A stretch of DNA of 64,000 nt from Branchiostoma floridae (Eukaryota > Chordata > Leptocardii > Amphioxiformes > Branchiostomatidae), in NCBI RefSeq assembly GCF_000003815.2, contig NC_049993.1, forward strand, positions 7,231,089 through 7,295,088, read 5' to 3'. Shown here piece after piece: positions 23,444 to 35,348 of the stretch (its first letter is position 1; every line of letters begins with the position of its first letter). A program made the translations under genes and the position numbers. Under the pieces are notes generated by a model. It was not told the DNA's origin. It did not search any database and saw only the letters and a program-made list of their open reading frames with translations.

Positions 23444-25013
23444 CCATGCCACATTTTGTCAGTTCATCAGAGCTGACTGTATTCCACAGCTGCATCTGAG
23501 TACAATAAGCCATTAACAAACTATTTACTACAATTCAGTAATACAATGTAATTGTCTAATTGATTTGATTACACAAGGCTCTCTTCAAGCCTAAAATCTA
23601 TTAGAACAGTATTATTGCAGCCGTCTCGATGTTACAATGGCTTAGCATCCCAAGGCATAAGAATTAACATCCCCAAAGCCAATACCAATATAATGCTCTG
23701 AATGTGTAAGACTACTGAACAATCACACACGTTTATGTCATGCGAGAAAACAATGCTAATACCCGCATCCTATTCAAAGCGACGATCTACACGAATATAG
23801 GATGTTTGTGGGAGGAGGTTAGGCAATATGGTTTCCATCCTTTGCGCAGTTGAACGACTGTACAAAATCAATAGCGACTGGTGAAGTACAGGGTGTGCTA
23901 TCGTTTCTGGCGGTGCCGTATTTTAGATGAAACCTCACGCTAGTGATAATGTGTTTAACCGTAACCATACCATCGGTAATATGATAAAATCATATCAGCT
24001 GCCAAAAGATCAGCCGCAAGGCAGAAAATATCAAATACCCTGCCTCTCTAAATTCAATATTTGTTTATTCATATGTAATTGCATGTCATCATTGTATGTC
24101 ATTCTGGAAGATTCTTCCCTGTAACTTCACAAAAAGGTTTTCGGTGTAACGATACATGGTTGAAAGAATGTATTGTCAGCCAATATTTTGTACTTTGTGA
24201 ACATATTTTGTAATATCATCAATTTATGAGTAATGATACTGATGCCTTAAGGCCCATTTAAATGTAAAGATACTTCTGAGTGATAAAACATTGTCATACT
24301 ACATACATGGCGTCAAAAATTGGATTCATTGGCTCCAATTGGAGAACAAATTTGACATTTCTTCTGTCGTGTTCAGTCCTTGACAATTTGCTTTGAAATA
24401 TTAATATTTGAAATTATATTAGCCACACTGTCTTTGTTTTTCATTACGGTAACACTATCGGTATTTGGCTGGATATTTGTGTTAAGGCGCCAGGCTAAGA
24501 ATTTGCCATAAATGCGATCTTGATTCTTGAACCAATCATCACTCTTAATGTGCTGAACCCCCCCCCCCCCCCCACACACACACACAAAAAAATTCTCATA
24601 GCAAATTTGAAACTAGAAATCTTTCGTTTGACGTTTGCAATTTCGTTATTCATCAGGACTGATATAGAAAAAAACAATAATATTCAGGTTGGAAAACATT
24701 ATTGTTACTACTTTTACAGAAGCGCTGTGTCACTGACTGAAATCCGATTTTATAATCAGACTTTATTAGACTGGTTATTCATATTGCGCGAACAAGTGCT
24801 GAATGAAACATGATAATTAATGACACAATCTAATATATCTCTCACGCTTGAAGATTCGTTTTTGATGTATCTTGTTCCGTCGCCTGAGGGGCCCCCGGTA
24901 TTCTGCATATGGACCAGACTAATTCCGAAGCAGACGAAGATATGACAAGGGCTGACGGATTGCCTTGTGATTACCCAGTCATCAGGAAGAAATTCTCATC
25001 GTAAATGCCGTCG
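23444..25013. other. No recognised gene
   Basis: AT-rich non-coding sequence. It holds the compound poly-C/(AC) repeat at 24558-24586; the open frames there are artefacts of that repeat. Confidence 0.5.
24558..24586. repeat. Compound poly-C / (AC)n repeat
   Basis: Sixteen C followed by about six AC units and then a short A run. Confidence 0.95.
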
Positions 25014-25016
25014 TTA

Positions 25017-25260
25017 AGGTCCCCTTTCCACCAGACGGCGATCGCACTGCGCTCTCACTGCGACCTAAATAGGATATGTGTATCCTTCGCTTTCACACTG
25101 GGGATATCATACAAAACGTAAAAGTGTGACCGAGAAAACAACAAAACACACAAAGTGTAAACAGATTCGTTTCTTTTCTATGCAATTCGTTGAGCGATCA
25201 GTCAAAGTTTAGGTTGCAGAGAGAGCGCGGCGAGAGCGCCGTCCCAGTGGAAAGGGGGTA
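25017..25260. mobile_element. MITE, CCCTTTCCACC ends, TTA target site
   Basis: The ends AGGTCCCCTTTCCACCAGAC and, in reverse from the right, TACCCCCTTTCCACTGGGAC are inverted, and pairing continues through GCTCTC and AACCTAA blocks. TTA (in fact TTAAGG) flanks both sides (25014 and 25261). The element is about 244 bases, non-coding and AT-rich in the centre. It shares its end sequence with 38831-39218 and 39943-40129, defining a family. Confidence 0.82.
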
Positions 25261-25266
25261 TTAAGG

Positions 25267-26380
25267 CTTCAGCATAGCGCAATCGGCCGGCCGAAAAGGT
25301 AAAGTGAAGAGACATGCACAGCTAGCACCAATCTAAGTTTGCGTTAACCTAATACAATTTTGGCAAACAAAGCGCGCGCGAAATGAGATATGATGCCCCA
25401 GTTGGGACACAAAACGTATGCCGCTAAATCAGGACTGCAAACATATGGAGAGTCGCCTGTCATCCTGCAGACAGTTTTATAAGGTTAGTCACCATCCACT
25501 CAGGGAATTACAGCCCACAAATCCGAGTCATTACATGGCGAACACGCGTGCTGTATAACAAGCAGGGGAAATCCAGCAGATCTAACGAGCTTCTTTCTAC
25601 CCTGCCGTAATTTGGGGGTGAAGGTAATCCACTCCAACAATAGTAAAGCGCCCCCATTGATACTAAATGGAGCAGGATCGATGGATAGGGCGGAAAATGG
25701 GATAAACTTGAAATTGAAAATCGGAGCAATTATGAGGAAACCGTAAGGACGAAGTCGGTAAAGTCGCCAAGTCCAACAAGCACTTATATTTCCCCAAAGT
25801 TCGTAACCTTAAAAAAAACGTACCGGCCTCTTTATTGACGAACTGATCTTATGTTTGACAAGTCGTCTCCCAATGAATCAGATTTAGCACAAGATACTAG
25901 TATACAGCAGATAACTTCTGCAAGCCATGACTACTCTAAACTACGTAATGTCTTGTATCCACTTGTAGAAACGGAAAGCCAATTATTCTACTGTTGAAAT
26001 GTTATGGTGCATTTTTTTATGTCTTACTAGAAATTTAGAAAATCAAAACATGAGAAACAGCAAATGATAGAATCTATGTATAAAGAAACGTCGAGTTTGA
26101 CAAGTCTGCAGTTGGGTGCAAGTTTCTGGAATCTGCTAAGAAACAAATTTTCAAAACTGCTTCTATATTGGTATTGTTCATGGGTTACTTTACGAAAACC
26201 AATCCTCAGAATGACGTAGATATCCCTTATACATTCCATTTTTATTGCCATTTATTAATCACAAGAGACTTTTAGACCTTACACACGTCGTGCAAGAGTG
26301 TGGTTTTTGAAAGGAGCAGCGCCATTGTGTTGATTGAAAGGAACGCTCAAAGGAATCTAATGCTAAAGCAAAGAAAGGAA
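25267..26380. other. No recognised gene
   Basis: Non-coding sequence. Short open frames on minus at 25508-25729 and 26027-26251 have no recognisable content. Confidence 0.45.
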
Positions 26381-26835
26381 TATCACTTGTGTTGCGCGAG
26401 CTGCTTTGAAGATCAAGCAATTTGTGGGATTACTCGAGATGTTTGGACGACAGAGAAGAAAGGCACGGGGATATGGTCTCGAGAATTGGAAAAGTAAAGG
26501 GATAAAGAATGTCATTTTACAACTGGATAATTGAGACTTTGAAAATACCATGTAGAGCTTATTGAAGCCAGCATGGCCCAACAGCACAGAAGTAAAGGCA
26601 TTATCCTAGAGTTCTTTGTGTTCTGTGGGAAATACTTTATGTCAAACATATTGAGGACGGAAGCACTCAGCGGATACCTACCTCTGTTGGGGCCAGAGGT
26701 GTGTATTGGTCATGCGTTAAAGCAATAGCAGAAAAAAACAAGTTCAGCATGTTCCTGTACAATAAATAAATGAATAAAAATAAAGAATGGGCTCCATGGA
26801 GATTGAGGAATACGCATTCAATGACATGTAAAAAG
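26381..26835 (-). repeat. Left arm of a 3-kb inverted repeat
   Basis: The reverse complement of this segment aligns along its whole length with 28972-29410, with substitutions and small indels. Shared words include ACAAAGAACTCTAGGATAAT, GCTGTTGGGCCATGCTGGCT and GACTTTGAAAATACCATGTA-like blocks. Arms of about 450 bases around a 2.1-kb core could be long terminal inverted repeats of a DNA transposon or an inverted duplication. Open frames in the arms are not conserved as proteins. Confidence 0.85.
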
Positions 26836-28260
26836 TATAAGGTGATCTAAAAGTATAAGACGCCTCAAAATCTGGAATCAATAGAAAAGAAATGAAAAGA
26901 GATATGATGATAAAGACTGTCCTGAAGAAGAATTTAGGGCAATCCTATCAAGCTCCTACAATTTGTATCACACCTGCTGCTCTCAGTAATAGTTTGAAAT
27001 AAATAAAGAAGTACTTCTCACGAGAGGAAAGACAGACGTTTGGTATCAGCCCGTTTCTCGGCCCTGTTGATTAGATGGGAGTCAGGCTGATGTTATGCTT
27101 TATTGAGAAAGGTCAACAGAATTAACAAGTTGATTCTAGCCGGTCCCTTGAAGTCCAAGGCAATTACTGGCTTCCTGCCCGGGAAGTATATGCTCATTTC
27201 CTACCACTTAAAACGTTTAACCCACGGGTTAGCTTATCACTACAATCCGCCGCCATTCTTCCGTTTGATAATGTCAATTTGTGGATAGCATTCAGAATCG
27301 ATAACGTGTCCTGACGTACGTTGTGGAAAACTGAAAGCGGGAATTTTCCGCCTGAACTTTTCAATAATGAACGTTTTCCCCACATGTCAAGACCAGGAGA
27401 CTATACGCTTGTGTTGGGCGGCGTATCTGATTGAAGAAGGTAATTTGGTATTTTCACAGCAATGAGCATGTGTTATGGTTTCCTTATGGTTTCCTTCACT
27501 CAGAAAAACGTACAATGTCAATGAACTTCTTTGTGGCACATAGTACGTTTATCACTCCAGCAGCACACTTCAAATGTATCATGTATACCTCAAACCTCCC
27601 TTGATTTTATCTTTATACGCTCCCTATACGTATGTTTCCATCTCAGTATATCTGTGACCGACAAAAACTTCTGAGTGAGACTGAGCAATGGTGTTGGATT
27701 GTACCTTTTAGTTTGGTGGCGGGGACATCAACGACAATACGTATATAAAAACCTTTGTCCTGCTAAGCCCGTATATATACGGGTTGCACATATATGATTC
27801 CTGTATGTTGGTCCAGTATCTTTATGGGTTTGGGGCACTTTTCATCTAGTTGTGGCAAACCGCATCGATTGGGGAGGTAAATCTGCACAGCAGCACAGAA
27901 TAGGTCAAGTTTTACTGATCTGATTAATTAACCAAGTTAGCCGGGAGGTTAAATTTGCAAAAACATCCTCAGCAGGACAATGGTAGACCCATGTTCCTAC
28001 AGGGTGGTAGGTGACATTTTGTAACCTTGCGAAGCTGCATAAACTATCAAGAACGATCGAAAAACACGTCTGTCCACGCCTCTAGATAAACGTTTAGAAG
28101 AATATTTCATGTAGCGAGTAATTTTCTTTTATTGCATTTAGATTGCGTTCTAATTTCCTCTCTGTAAACGATAAAACTTGTTCGCGAAAGTGTGAACAAT
28201 TATCGCCTGCAGACTTGCGATGGATACTCCCCCCGAGGTTAGTCTGTTGGTGGGTGTTTA
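26836..28260. other. Core of the inverted-repeat structure, no gene recognised
   Basis: Unique sequence between the arms. No transposase-like frame is visible; the longest open frames are near 60 codons. Confidence 0.45.
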
Positions 28261-28495
28261 GGGTGGTATCTCACTGCACGTGGGGCACCGGTGCGGCACT
28301 GCGGGGTGAGAAAGATCCCTCAACGAGATAAAGAACGAATTTTCTTTCATTTTGTGTATTTTGTTACCTTTTAAGTCATACTTTTACTTATCAATATTAC
28401 GCAATATCTAAATAATAAAACAAATTGGCGAAAATAACACGATGACGCAGTGAACGGGTGCCGCACCGGTGCCCCAAGTGCAGTGAGATACCACC
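28261..28495. mobile_element. MITE with 37-bp inverted ends, TTA target site
   Basis: The left end begins GGGTGGTATCTCACTGCACG. The right end in reverse begins GGTGGTATCTCACTGCACTT, and the match continues through GGGGCACCGGTGCGGCAC. TTA flanks both sides (28258-28260, 28496-28498). The element is 235 bases with an AT-rich centre. The GGG-start and TTA target site are typical of PIF/Harbinger-type elements. It is nested in the core of the larger inverted repeat. Confidence 0.88.
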
Positions 28496-28710
28496 TTATT
28501 AGTGTCGAAACCTCTGCGTGGGGCGGTTAATTTCGTACATGGGGTTGTCTAGAACACTTAACCAACATGGGGGTGGTTAAAGGGCATCGATTTAGCACTA
28601 CAGGCGAGAAGCTTCGATCTTTTAATTGATCAAATGGGGGAAGACTTCAGAGGAGTATTGCCTGTGGCGGCACTGAGTCTCGATCTCCTGACATGTTGTG
28701 GTGTGTTTGG

Positions 28711-28960
28711 CAATGATGAGAGCCGCCATTCCTGCGCTGTGATCTCGCTGTGACATGAATTGGATTTGCAATTATGAAATAGTTAGCCTTGACTTTATAT
28801 ATGAAATATAATACGTAAACATACAAAGAAACAAAACATACAAGTATGACTAAACGTCACAGAATACACACAGCGTAAAGAAATTCGCTTTTATCTAATA
28901 GTATATATAATGCGTTGAGCGGTTATTTTGTGTCGCAACCTGGTCGCTTCGATGTTGCCA
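28711..28960. mobile_element. Diverged copy related to the 25017 MITE
   Basis: Internal blocks resemble the element at 25017-25260: a CGCTGTGATCTCGCTGTGAC start, AAACATAC and AAACAAAACA tracts, an ACAGCGTAAAGAAATTCGCT block, GCGTTGAGCGGT and a GTCGCAACCTGG end. The terminal repeats are degraded and no target-site duplication was seen. Confidence 0.35.
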
Positions 28961-28971
28961 CCTTCGTGGAT

Positions 28972-29410
28972 TACATGAATGCGTATTCCTTAGTATCCAT
29001 GGAGCTCCTTCTTTAATCTGATTTACTTATTCACTGTACCAGAACATACTGAACATACTTGTTTTTCTTCTTTTATTGCTTGAACGCATGACCAATGCCC
29101 CCCCCCCCCTCCCTCCGTTACACAAGAGAGAGGTATCCGCTGAATGCTTCCGTCCTCAATTTGGTTGACGTAAAGTACTTCCCACAGAACACAAAGAACT
29201 CTAGGATAATATTACTGCCTTTACTTCTGTGCTGTTGGGCCATGCTGGCTTCCTTCAATAAGCTCTACATGGCATTTTCAAAGTCTCAATTATCCAGTTG
29301 ACATTCGTTATCCCTGTACTACATCCCCTTGCCTTTCTTCTCTGACGTTCAAACATATCCAGTAATCCTATAAATTGCTTGCTCTTCAAAGAAGCTCAAG
29401 TGATATTCAG
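28972..29410 (+). repeat. Right arm of a 3-kb inverted repeat
   Basis: Inverted partner of 26381-26835. It contains a 12-base poly-C run (29098-29109) that the left arm lacks, so the arms have diverged independently since duplication. Confidence 0.85.
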
Positions 29411-30731
29411 CATGTCAATTTTCAAGGGGACGGCTCGGCGTCGCACTCTTCTACAACCCAGACCCCACCCCACCCCCCACCCCCCGTGGTCGCCACTCTT
29501 ACGGCTATAAAACGATACTTCCCACGTCTGACAGGGCCACAGGAAGGGGGGAATACGATGTACCTGTCAGCGACACTTGCATGTCAGGGACGCCAAGAGA
29601 GGTTTGTGAACACGCTCTAAATATTACATATTAAATCACAGATTTATCCAATATAAGTGATTCATTTGTCAGTAAATATGCTTTACTTGGTCTAACCTTC
29701 ACCAACGCGAATCATACAATGTTATGTAGATCAAGCTGATGGGTTATCAACTTTGTACAGCTAGAATCATCTTAAGTCTACCTGTTTGCCCATGGTATGC
29801 GGATGTACATGACCTCTTATAAAATCACCTATTGCCCATTTCAGTCTTATTATTTGCGGTATTGGAAAACGGTATTGGTGTTGCTTTCTGTTCTGTTTGA
29901 CTCTCATTTGCTAGCGATATTTGTTCGGGTGAATGGGTGAATAAACTAACTCAAATCGATTTTTATTGCATCCCCGAAGGCAGAAATTCACGCAGAATAC
30001 TTTAGTGATTGGAATTTTGAACCGGCACCGTGAGGGACGCGTTCTGCCCAGCGATGTTCCGATGATCTGATACATAAAAATAACGACCATACAGGTGATT
30101 AGAGTGTCTCACAAGTATTGTATAAAGTGAACATGTATCTGTCACATCCGAGTGTTCTCTGGTAGATACAGTGACGCGTTAAAAGCGCGATAAATCCTGA
30201 TCTGATCTTTCTTTCAATTCTGATGACCAGGGCGGGGCACAATGGTAAGTGAAACTTTGGCGGGTCTCCAAGTTGCTTCTTCAATGGGAGATAAGACGGA
30301 CAATGGAGAAAGCATTAGCAAAAGGATGTCAAAAGATGAGATGTAAAATGATGCCATTTTTGGATTTTAGCTATTCTGGTACATACCAGTTCATTCATTT
30401 GAATTTATTTTCATAATCCTTTCTCGAGCGACCTTCATCGACATCCATTTACCGGGATTGAAGTGTCAGACTTTTTGAAAATAATGGAATTTGTTTTCAC
30501 AAATGGGGGAGGCAAGCCTTATTCAATCTACTTATATTTACCATTACGTAGGTGTATAAGTAAAGACATATATGCCGAGCTCTGGTGAGATTGTGCTATT
30601 CATTGATCTGAAGAACAATGGAGAGACATATGGCTTGCATATTAAGTGCATCCCATTCCTATTCTCTCCGATGAGCAAGCGTAGATACGTAATAACATGT
30701 TTCTTTAATGAACTCCGCTCGAGACCTTGTG
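29411..30731. other. No recognised gene
   Basis: A C-rich stretch (29458-29488), otherwise AT-rich unique DNA. No supported feature. Confidence 0.45.
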
Positions 30732-31100
30732 CTATCCCCATGTCAGAGATATAGATCTGATAAATGAGTTCCTATTCTCCTGAGTTCCTCTTTCTCTGAT
30801 GTCAATAGAACACAGGCAGAAGAAATTGGAGGAAATCCGCATCGACCTTGATATTGGACAGCATCTCCTACAAATCTCCTGACCAGAAAGAAATCGGTAT
30901 AGATGCCATCGGGACTCCTTATCCAACTCCATTAAGAGCTTATCTGCAATTTTTATTGACCCGTATAATGGGTTAAGCACTGGCGCGTGGCCAAAACTGG
31001 AGAAATTACAGTGTACAACAGAGAGTGCCTGCTGCCGATGTAGTTTAATGGAACTCCTTGACAGACTAAAAAAGAAAACATGTAAGTCCACATCGCTCAT
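30732..31100. CDS. Candidate coding segment, strand undecided
   Basis: On minus the frame is open for 122 codons; within it an excellent acceptor (ACATGTTTTCTTTTTTAG) precedes a segment containing GHAPVLNPLYGSIKIADKLL, and a TAG ends it at 30732. On plus the complementary frame reads well from 30811: an acceptor (CTCTTTCTCTGATGTCAATAG) followed by RQKKLEEIRIDLDIGQHLLQ, then one in-frame TGA, then SLSNSIKSLSAIFIDPYNGL up to a consensus donor, AAAACAT|GTAAGT, at about 31081. Both readings look protein-like because the codon frames mirror each other. The plus reading has the better 3' border, the minus one the longer frame. No family was recognised. Confidence 0.25.
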
Positions 31101-31597
31101 GAATTAAATGCTACAGAGGACACTAAATAACAGAGATAGATAGAAGATGCATCGTCATCATCATCCTTTTAAGGGAGATGGATGGAATCCTGGCACCCGC
31201 ACCCATTGTCTAGTCAGTACAATGGGTACACAGAGTTAATACGTTTGTTGATTGTTGGGGGTGTCATTGGAACTATGATGGGTCAGCAATTGTGTCAAAC
31301 TTTTGGTTCAAGACTGGTCTTAGATGTGAACATTCTTGGCTAAGTTTGACAATTGTGTATTTTGCATAGACCCTGGCAAATGTGGAACCCTGCAAATCTT
31401 GTGTAAAGATTTTCTCTGAGTACTTTTGTTATCTTTCGGAATCAAATTGTTTCTTTCTATGCTACAGCGGGACCTATTAGGTCATTGCCCTCACTGGACC
31501 TCGCAGAAGAACGGTTAGTTAAGATCAATAAGTACCTATATTCGAACTTGATGTCTCTGTAGACTATAGCAGCTGCTCCTCATACAAGTCTGCTAAT

Positions 31598-31863
31598 GGT
31601 GGGGCATCTTGGGTCAAAACCTTACGCAGGAATCCAGAAAACTCAACAATGACCAATGATGCTTTGTCCGACAATTAAGTCTACATACGAAGATCCAGGC
31701 ACTATTTGAGAGAAATACAAGTAGTTCTTTCTGATGGTAGGACATTTTGGATCAAAATCTTACACAGGAATCCAGAAAATTTAACAAATACCGTTGATGC
31801 TTTGTCCGACAATTAAGTCTACATACGAACCAGGCACTATTTGAGGGGATACAAATAGTTCTC
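31598..31863 (+). repeat. Tandem duplication (~138 bp unit)
   Basis: 31598-31735 is repeated at 31736-31863. Shared words include AGGAATCCAGAAAA, GATGCTTTGTCCGACAATTA and CCAGGCACTATTTGAG. The copies differ by about 10-15% and small deletions, so the duplication is older than the one at 14815. Confidence 0.9.
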
Positions 31864-32064
31864 TAGTTACTTCTTTGTCTACATCGTGCACAAACTTCGA
31901 ATTAACTTGGCATGCTAATGGCGCTGAAATCATTCTTGGAAAAAGATGATGAAGCTCCTGCGTCATCTCGGAGGTCCCACGGCTACTCCTGCAGCTGTGG
32001 GTGATCTATCATTGTTTAACGACTGAGACTTTCTAACAAAGAGTCCCAGACGGCCCGAACGTGA

Positions 32065-32271
32065 TTAGCGGTTCCTCGCTGAGACCGGGTCGATGATGAA
32101 GAACACCCAGTCTGAACTTAGTAAAGAAGCAGGAGGATAAACTGGCTTCGGCACGATTCGCTTCTGGTTCAATTTGCGGGGGCTGATTTCCTTTAAATGA
32201 AGCAGATCTATCACTCTCACTTCCTCTGTACACGCAAATAGGACTCCATCTTTGTCCTCACCAAAAACCAC
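32065..32271 (-). CDS. Candidate last exon, unknown protein
   Basis: A 68-codon minus frame with strongly protein-like character and purine-first codons (GTG GTT TTT GGT GAG GAC AAA GAT). It reads VFGEDKDGVLFACTEEVRVI, then a basic stretch (KEISPRKLNQKRIVPK), then SSDWVFFIIDPVSARNR and a TAA stop. The DKDGV... start resembles a beta-strand repeat such as a WD or propeller blade, but this is not diagnostic. The 5' border is unclear: CTCACTAG lies at the start without a pyrimidine tract. A second minus frame (32033-32233) is open too. Confidence 0.28.
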   Translation of the reverse strand: MVFGEDKDGVLFACTEEVRVIDLLHLKEISPRKLNQKRIVPKPVYPPASLLSSDWVFFIIDPVSARNR

Positions 32272-33313
32272 ACTAGTGAGTAATTACCTTTGCCTACTCC
32301 TTTTTGTCAGCTCACAGAGGTGTTGACGTTATTTATTCATTTCGTTCATGCAAGCGTAAAAACCAATAGTTACACTCCATTGTTGAGGGATATATCAAAG
32401 GATAAAGAAATGGCTGTAATTCAAAACTGGCCTCCAAGCATGTCCCTCCATAACAAGGGATTGAAGTATGGCTTTATGTAATATTTAAGCTGTCTTTATT
32501 AAACAACGAAGCTGGTTCAAAGTTCCAGGGAAGCGTACAGTACATATTTAGGTAGATTCCGTACATGTATATCGTGCTTGGCCTCGGTTGAACTGCTGAA
32601 GATTGTCTAAATCTACATGACCCGGTGAGAAGGTCAGCGACTCCATCTGATCCATCGTAATCTTAAGAAGGTAGGTGATCTAATCTAAGGAACTACACTG
32701 GAGGCAATTTCTCAGTACGATGGTACCCTTATATCTGCAGTCAGCAACAACTGGTTAATCGAAACGCTGCGTCTCGCCTCCCTTCCTTGTGCAGGGACCG
32801 TGCAACCGAGTCATAACTCAGTCGTAACCTTTGGCAAAGGCTCTGTTTGGAAGTGGCAATTCACGACACCGTCTCGCGATATTACACGGGGCTGTCGGTA
32901 CATAATATAGGCCGCCACGGGGGGTAGGGAGGTTGTAATATACACGTCAAGAAGTCGCGTCTCCTACACCGTCCTTCCGGCCGACTGTGTTATTGCCAGA
33001 CTTGTATTATTTATGAGGGAATCGACGGGATTGCTCGGAAGGCCTGCAGGAGGACTCGGCTGCGAAATATTTAACTGTTCGTCTTTAAACAATTCATACG
33101 GTCACTTTTCTGTTTGATCTACCGCGACGTTTTATCGTCTGCATCCATATAGTAAAAGACTGTAAAGCAACATAAATATTGCGATGAAACTCGTAGAAAC
33201 GTGAAGACAGCGCTGAAGCATACACGGTCCGGGCTTAATGTTAGCATGGTTCTAGTCAACAGAAGCCTTACTGTGATGGTATTTGCCATATTGAACGTTC
33301 CACGCCAGGAAAG
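32272..33313. other. No recognised gene
   Basis: It contains an acceptor-like tract on plus (CTACTCCTTTTTGTCAG, near 32311) opening a 57-codon frame with no recognisable content, and a GC-richer patch at 32760-33060. Confidence 0.4.
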
Positions 33314-33625
33314 ATGGACACACCCCAAAACTTGCAAAACTTTTTTGATGATTCAAGAGGATCTTTGTCTAGCGGCTCTGTAGGGGGGAAGGCATTGCTT
33401 GCTCTCTATCCGTCTTTTTCAACAATAGGTTCTTATCTAGCATATTCTGTTGGCAAGCTGCATGGCCTTCCCTATTCTTTAACCGGTATTTCCATGGGTA
33501 GATATGCAGAATCAGATAGCATTCACTATCGACTTTTCAGTTGTGCCCTCTGTCCTAGCTGTTCCCCTATGCAGACATTAAGTCTGATTGTAGTATCGCT
33601 ATCTGATGAGGCGCTCTGCAGATGA
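33314..33625 (+). CDS. Unrecognised 103-codon open frame
   Basis: The frame starts at an ATG (GAAAGATGGACACACCC) and runs to TGA at 33623-33625. The product begins acidic and Ser/Gly-rich (NFFDDSRGSLSSGSVGG), then a hydrophobic and aromatic stretch (LALYPSFSTIGSYLAYSVGK) and a cysteine-rich part (LFSCALCPSCSP). No known domain and no clear splice signals. It may be a small gene or chance. Confidence 0.2.
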   Translation: MDTPQNLQNFFDDSRGSLSSGSVGGKALLALYPSFSTIGSYLAYSVGKLHGLPYSLTGISMGRYAESDSIHYRLFSCALCPSCSPMQTLSLIVVSLSDEALCR

Positions 33626-35348
33626 TACTGCATCAGATACGCGATAAGCACCGCTAGGAGACCTGCAGGGAGATGATACAGATCAGGGAAAGAGAAGTTT
33701 GAGCAACAAAAGATGCCGGCAAGTACTAACTACCTTCTCAAGACCGGGAGTTTGTAAATCTGATGTTTAAGTTGGAGTGCAATGAAGGAAATTTAGAACT
33801 GACTTTTCATCCGAATGACCATTTCAAGAACAAATGGCCATTTTGCACTGGCACTGTACATTTCAATCAAAGAATCAAAATATGCACCGTCATGTGTTCT
33901 GAAGAGACATATTCATCCTGCCAAATCATTTGAGTATCATGTTCATCACTTTCCGGGCATTATGAGTGATAAGGAATGGAATGCGTAAAAGGAAGCCTGT
34001 GTACATTTTGGTAAATGATTCGTTTGTTTGTTTCTTTCTGTTTCTTCCAACATTATGTGAACTAACTATGCAAAATTTCATCACCCATGACGTGTATGTA
34101 GCGTATATAACTAATATTGCACGCCAGTCCTGAGTCCTTATGTGATTATAATGGCTATGAAAGTGGCGCTCCAGTAATTTAGCCCGACTAGATTTCTATT
34201 CTGCTATTTCTGAAGATATTGATTATGTGGTATGATGGATGGACCGAAAATGCCGTCTGCACAGATCGGAGAAAATTAGGCGCTGTGAAGCAGTGAGGCT
34301 GTCAGGAGAAACCGTGCGCCATTTGTTAGATAAAAAGTGACAGCCGTGGGTAGACAAAGTTTTACACCATTTTCTAACGAGGCCAGCAGGATCTACACGC
34401 GGAGGGATATCCCCTGGCGGGCGGTGAACTTTCCCTTGACCTTTGACCGCAGGTATCTGAGGTGACAGAAGTAGGACGGTCTAGAGAGAGAGAGGGGGGG
34501 GGGGGTAGGAAAGGACGCCATGAGCTTAAAATGCCATTGGTGGGAGGGCTGAGACTATTTTTCATAGTAAAATATCACCAGGGAAGATCGTTTCTGGATG
34601 TCCTAATGGAAAAGATATTCAGCAAGACTGCTATCTTTTGAATACAAAGTACACGTGTGTGGAATTATCAAGAGTCGAACTTAAGGAGAAGAGAGTGGTT
34701 TGCAGACATCAAGAGATACATCGGGCCTTTTTGTAATATCAAGATAACGATTAAACGGGCGAATACCTATCTTTTATGTCACAATCCATCCAGCGAACAT
34801 ATATGTATGAGTACAATATGCTCTAATAAATTGCTTGACATGGAATACATTTCAAAGCGCAATCTTTTATGGCCGTAAAGCTTTTTTTCTTTGGTCCATT
34901 GAAATAGAGTCCTGAATATCAAGGTCAAGGAGTAGCAAAATGAGAACGGCTGTATTGACATGACAAGAAAGGTTAGAAGAGTGTTAACAATATACGACTC
35001 GCATCAGCAATTCAATGATGCCTTTGCACCATACCAAGAAATGTAGCTTTGAGGCTGGAAGAATATCCGATTCTGACACAAATCCATTCCCCAGCAGGGA
35101 CAGGAAACGCACAAAGGTTACAAAGTGCAGTGTTAGATAACATGTTTACCCCCAAAGATCAGCCTGGGAAGAAGTCGATTTTCAATACAGCCATGCCCCA
35201 GTCCCTACACAATGCATGAGATAAGGTGGTTGAAAAACGAGGATATTAAGTTTCCCCTAAGCCTATGGTATATACCAATGGCTTTGCCTGTAGGTAACGC
35301 AAATTTGGAATGAATGATGGCGGCAATAATAGCGACAAATGGTCCTTG
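33626..35348. other. No recognised gene
   Basis: Non-coding sequence with a GA/poly-G tract (34482-34505, 12 G). Nothing else recognised. Confidence 0.45.
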
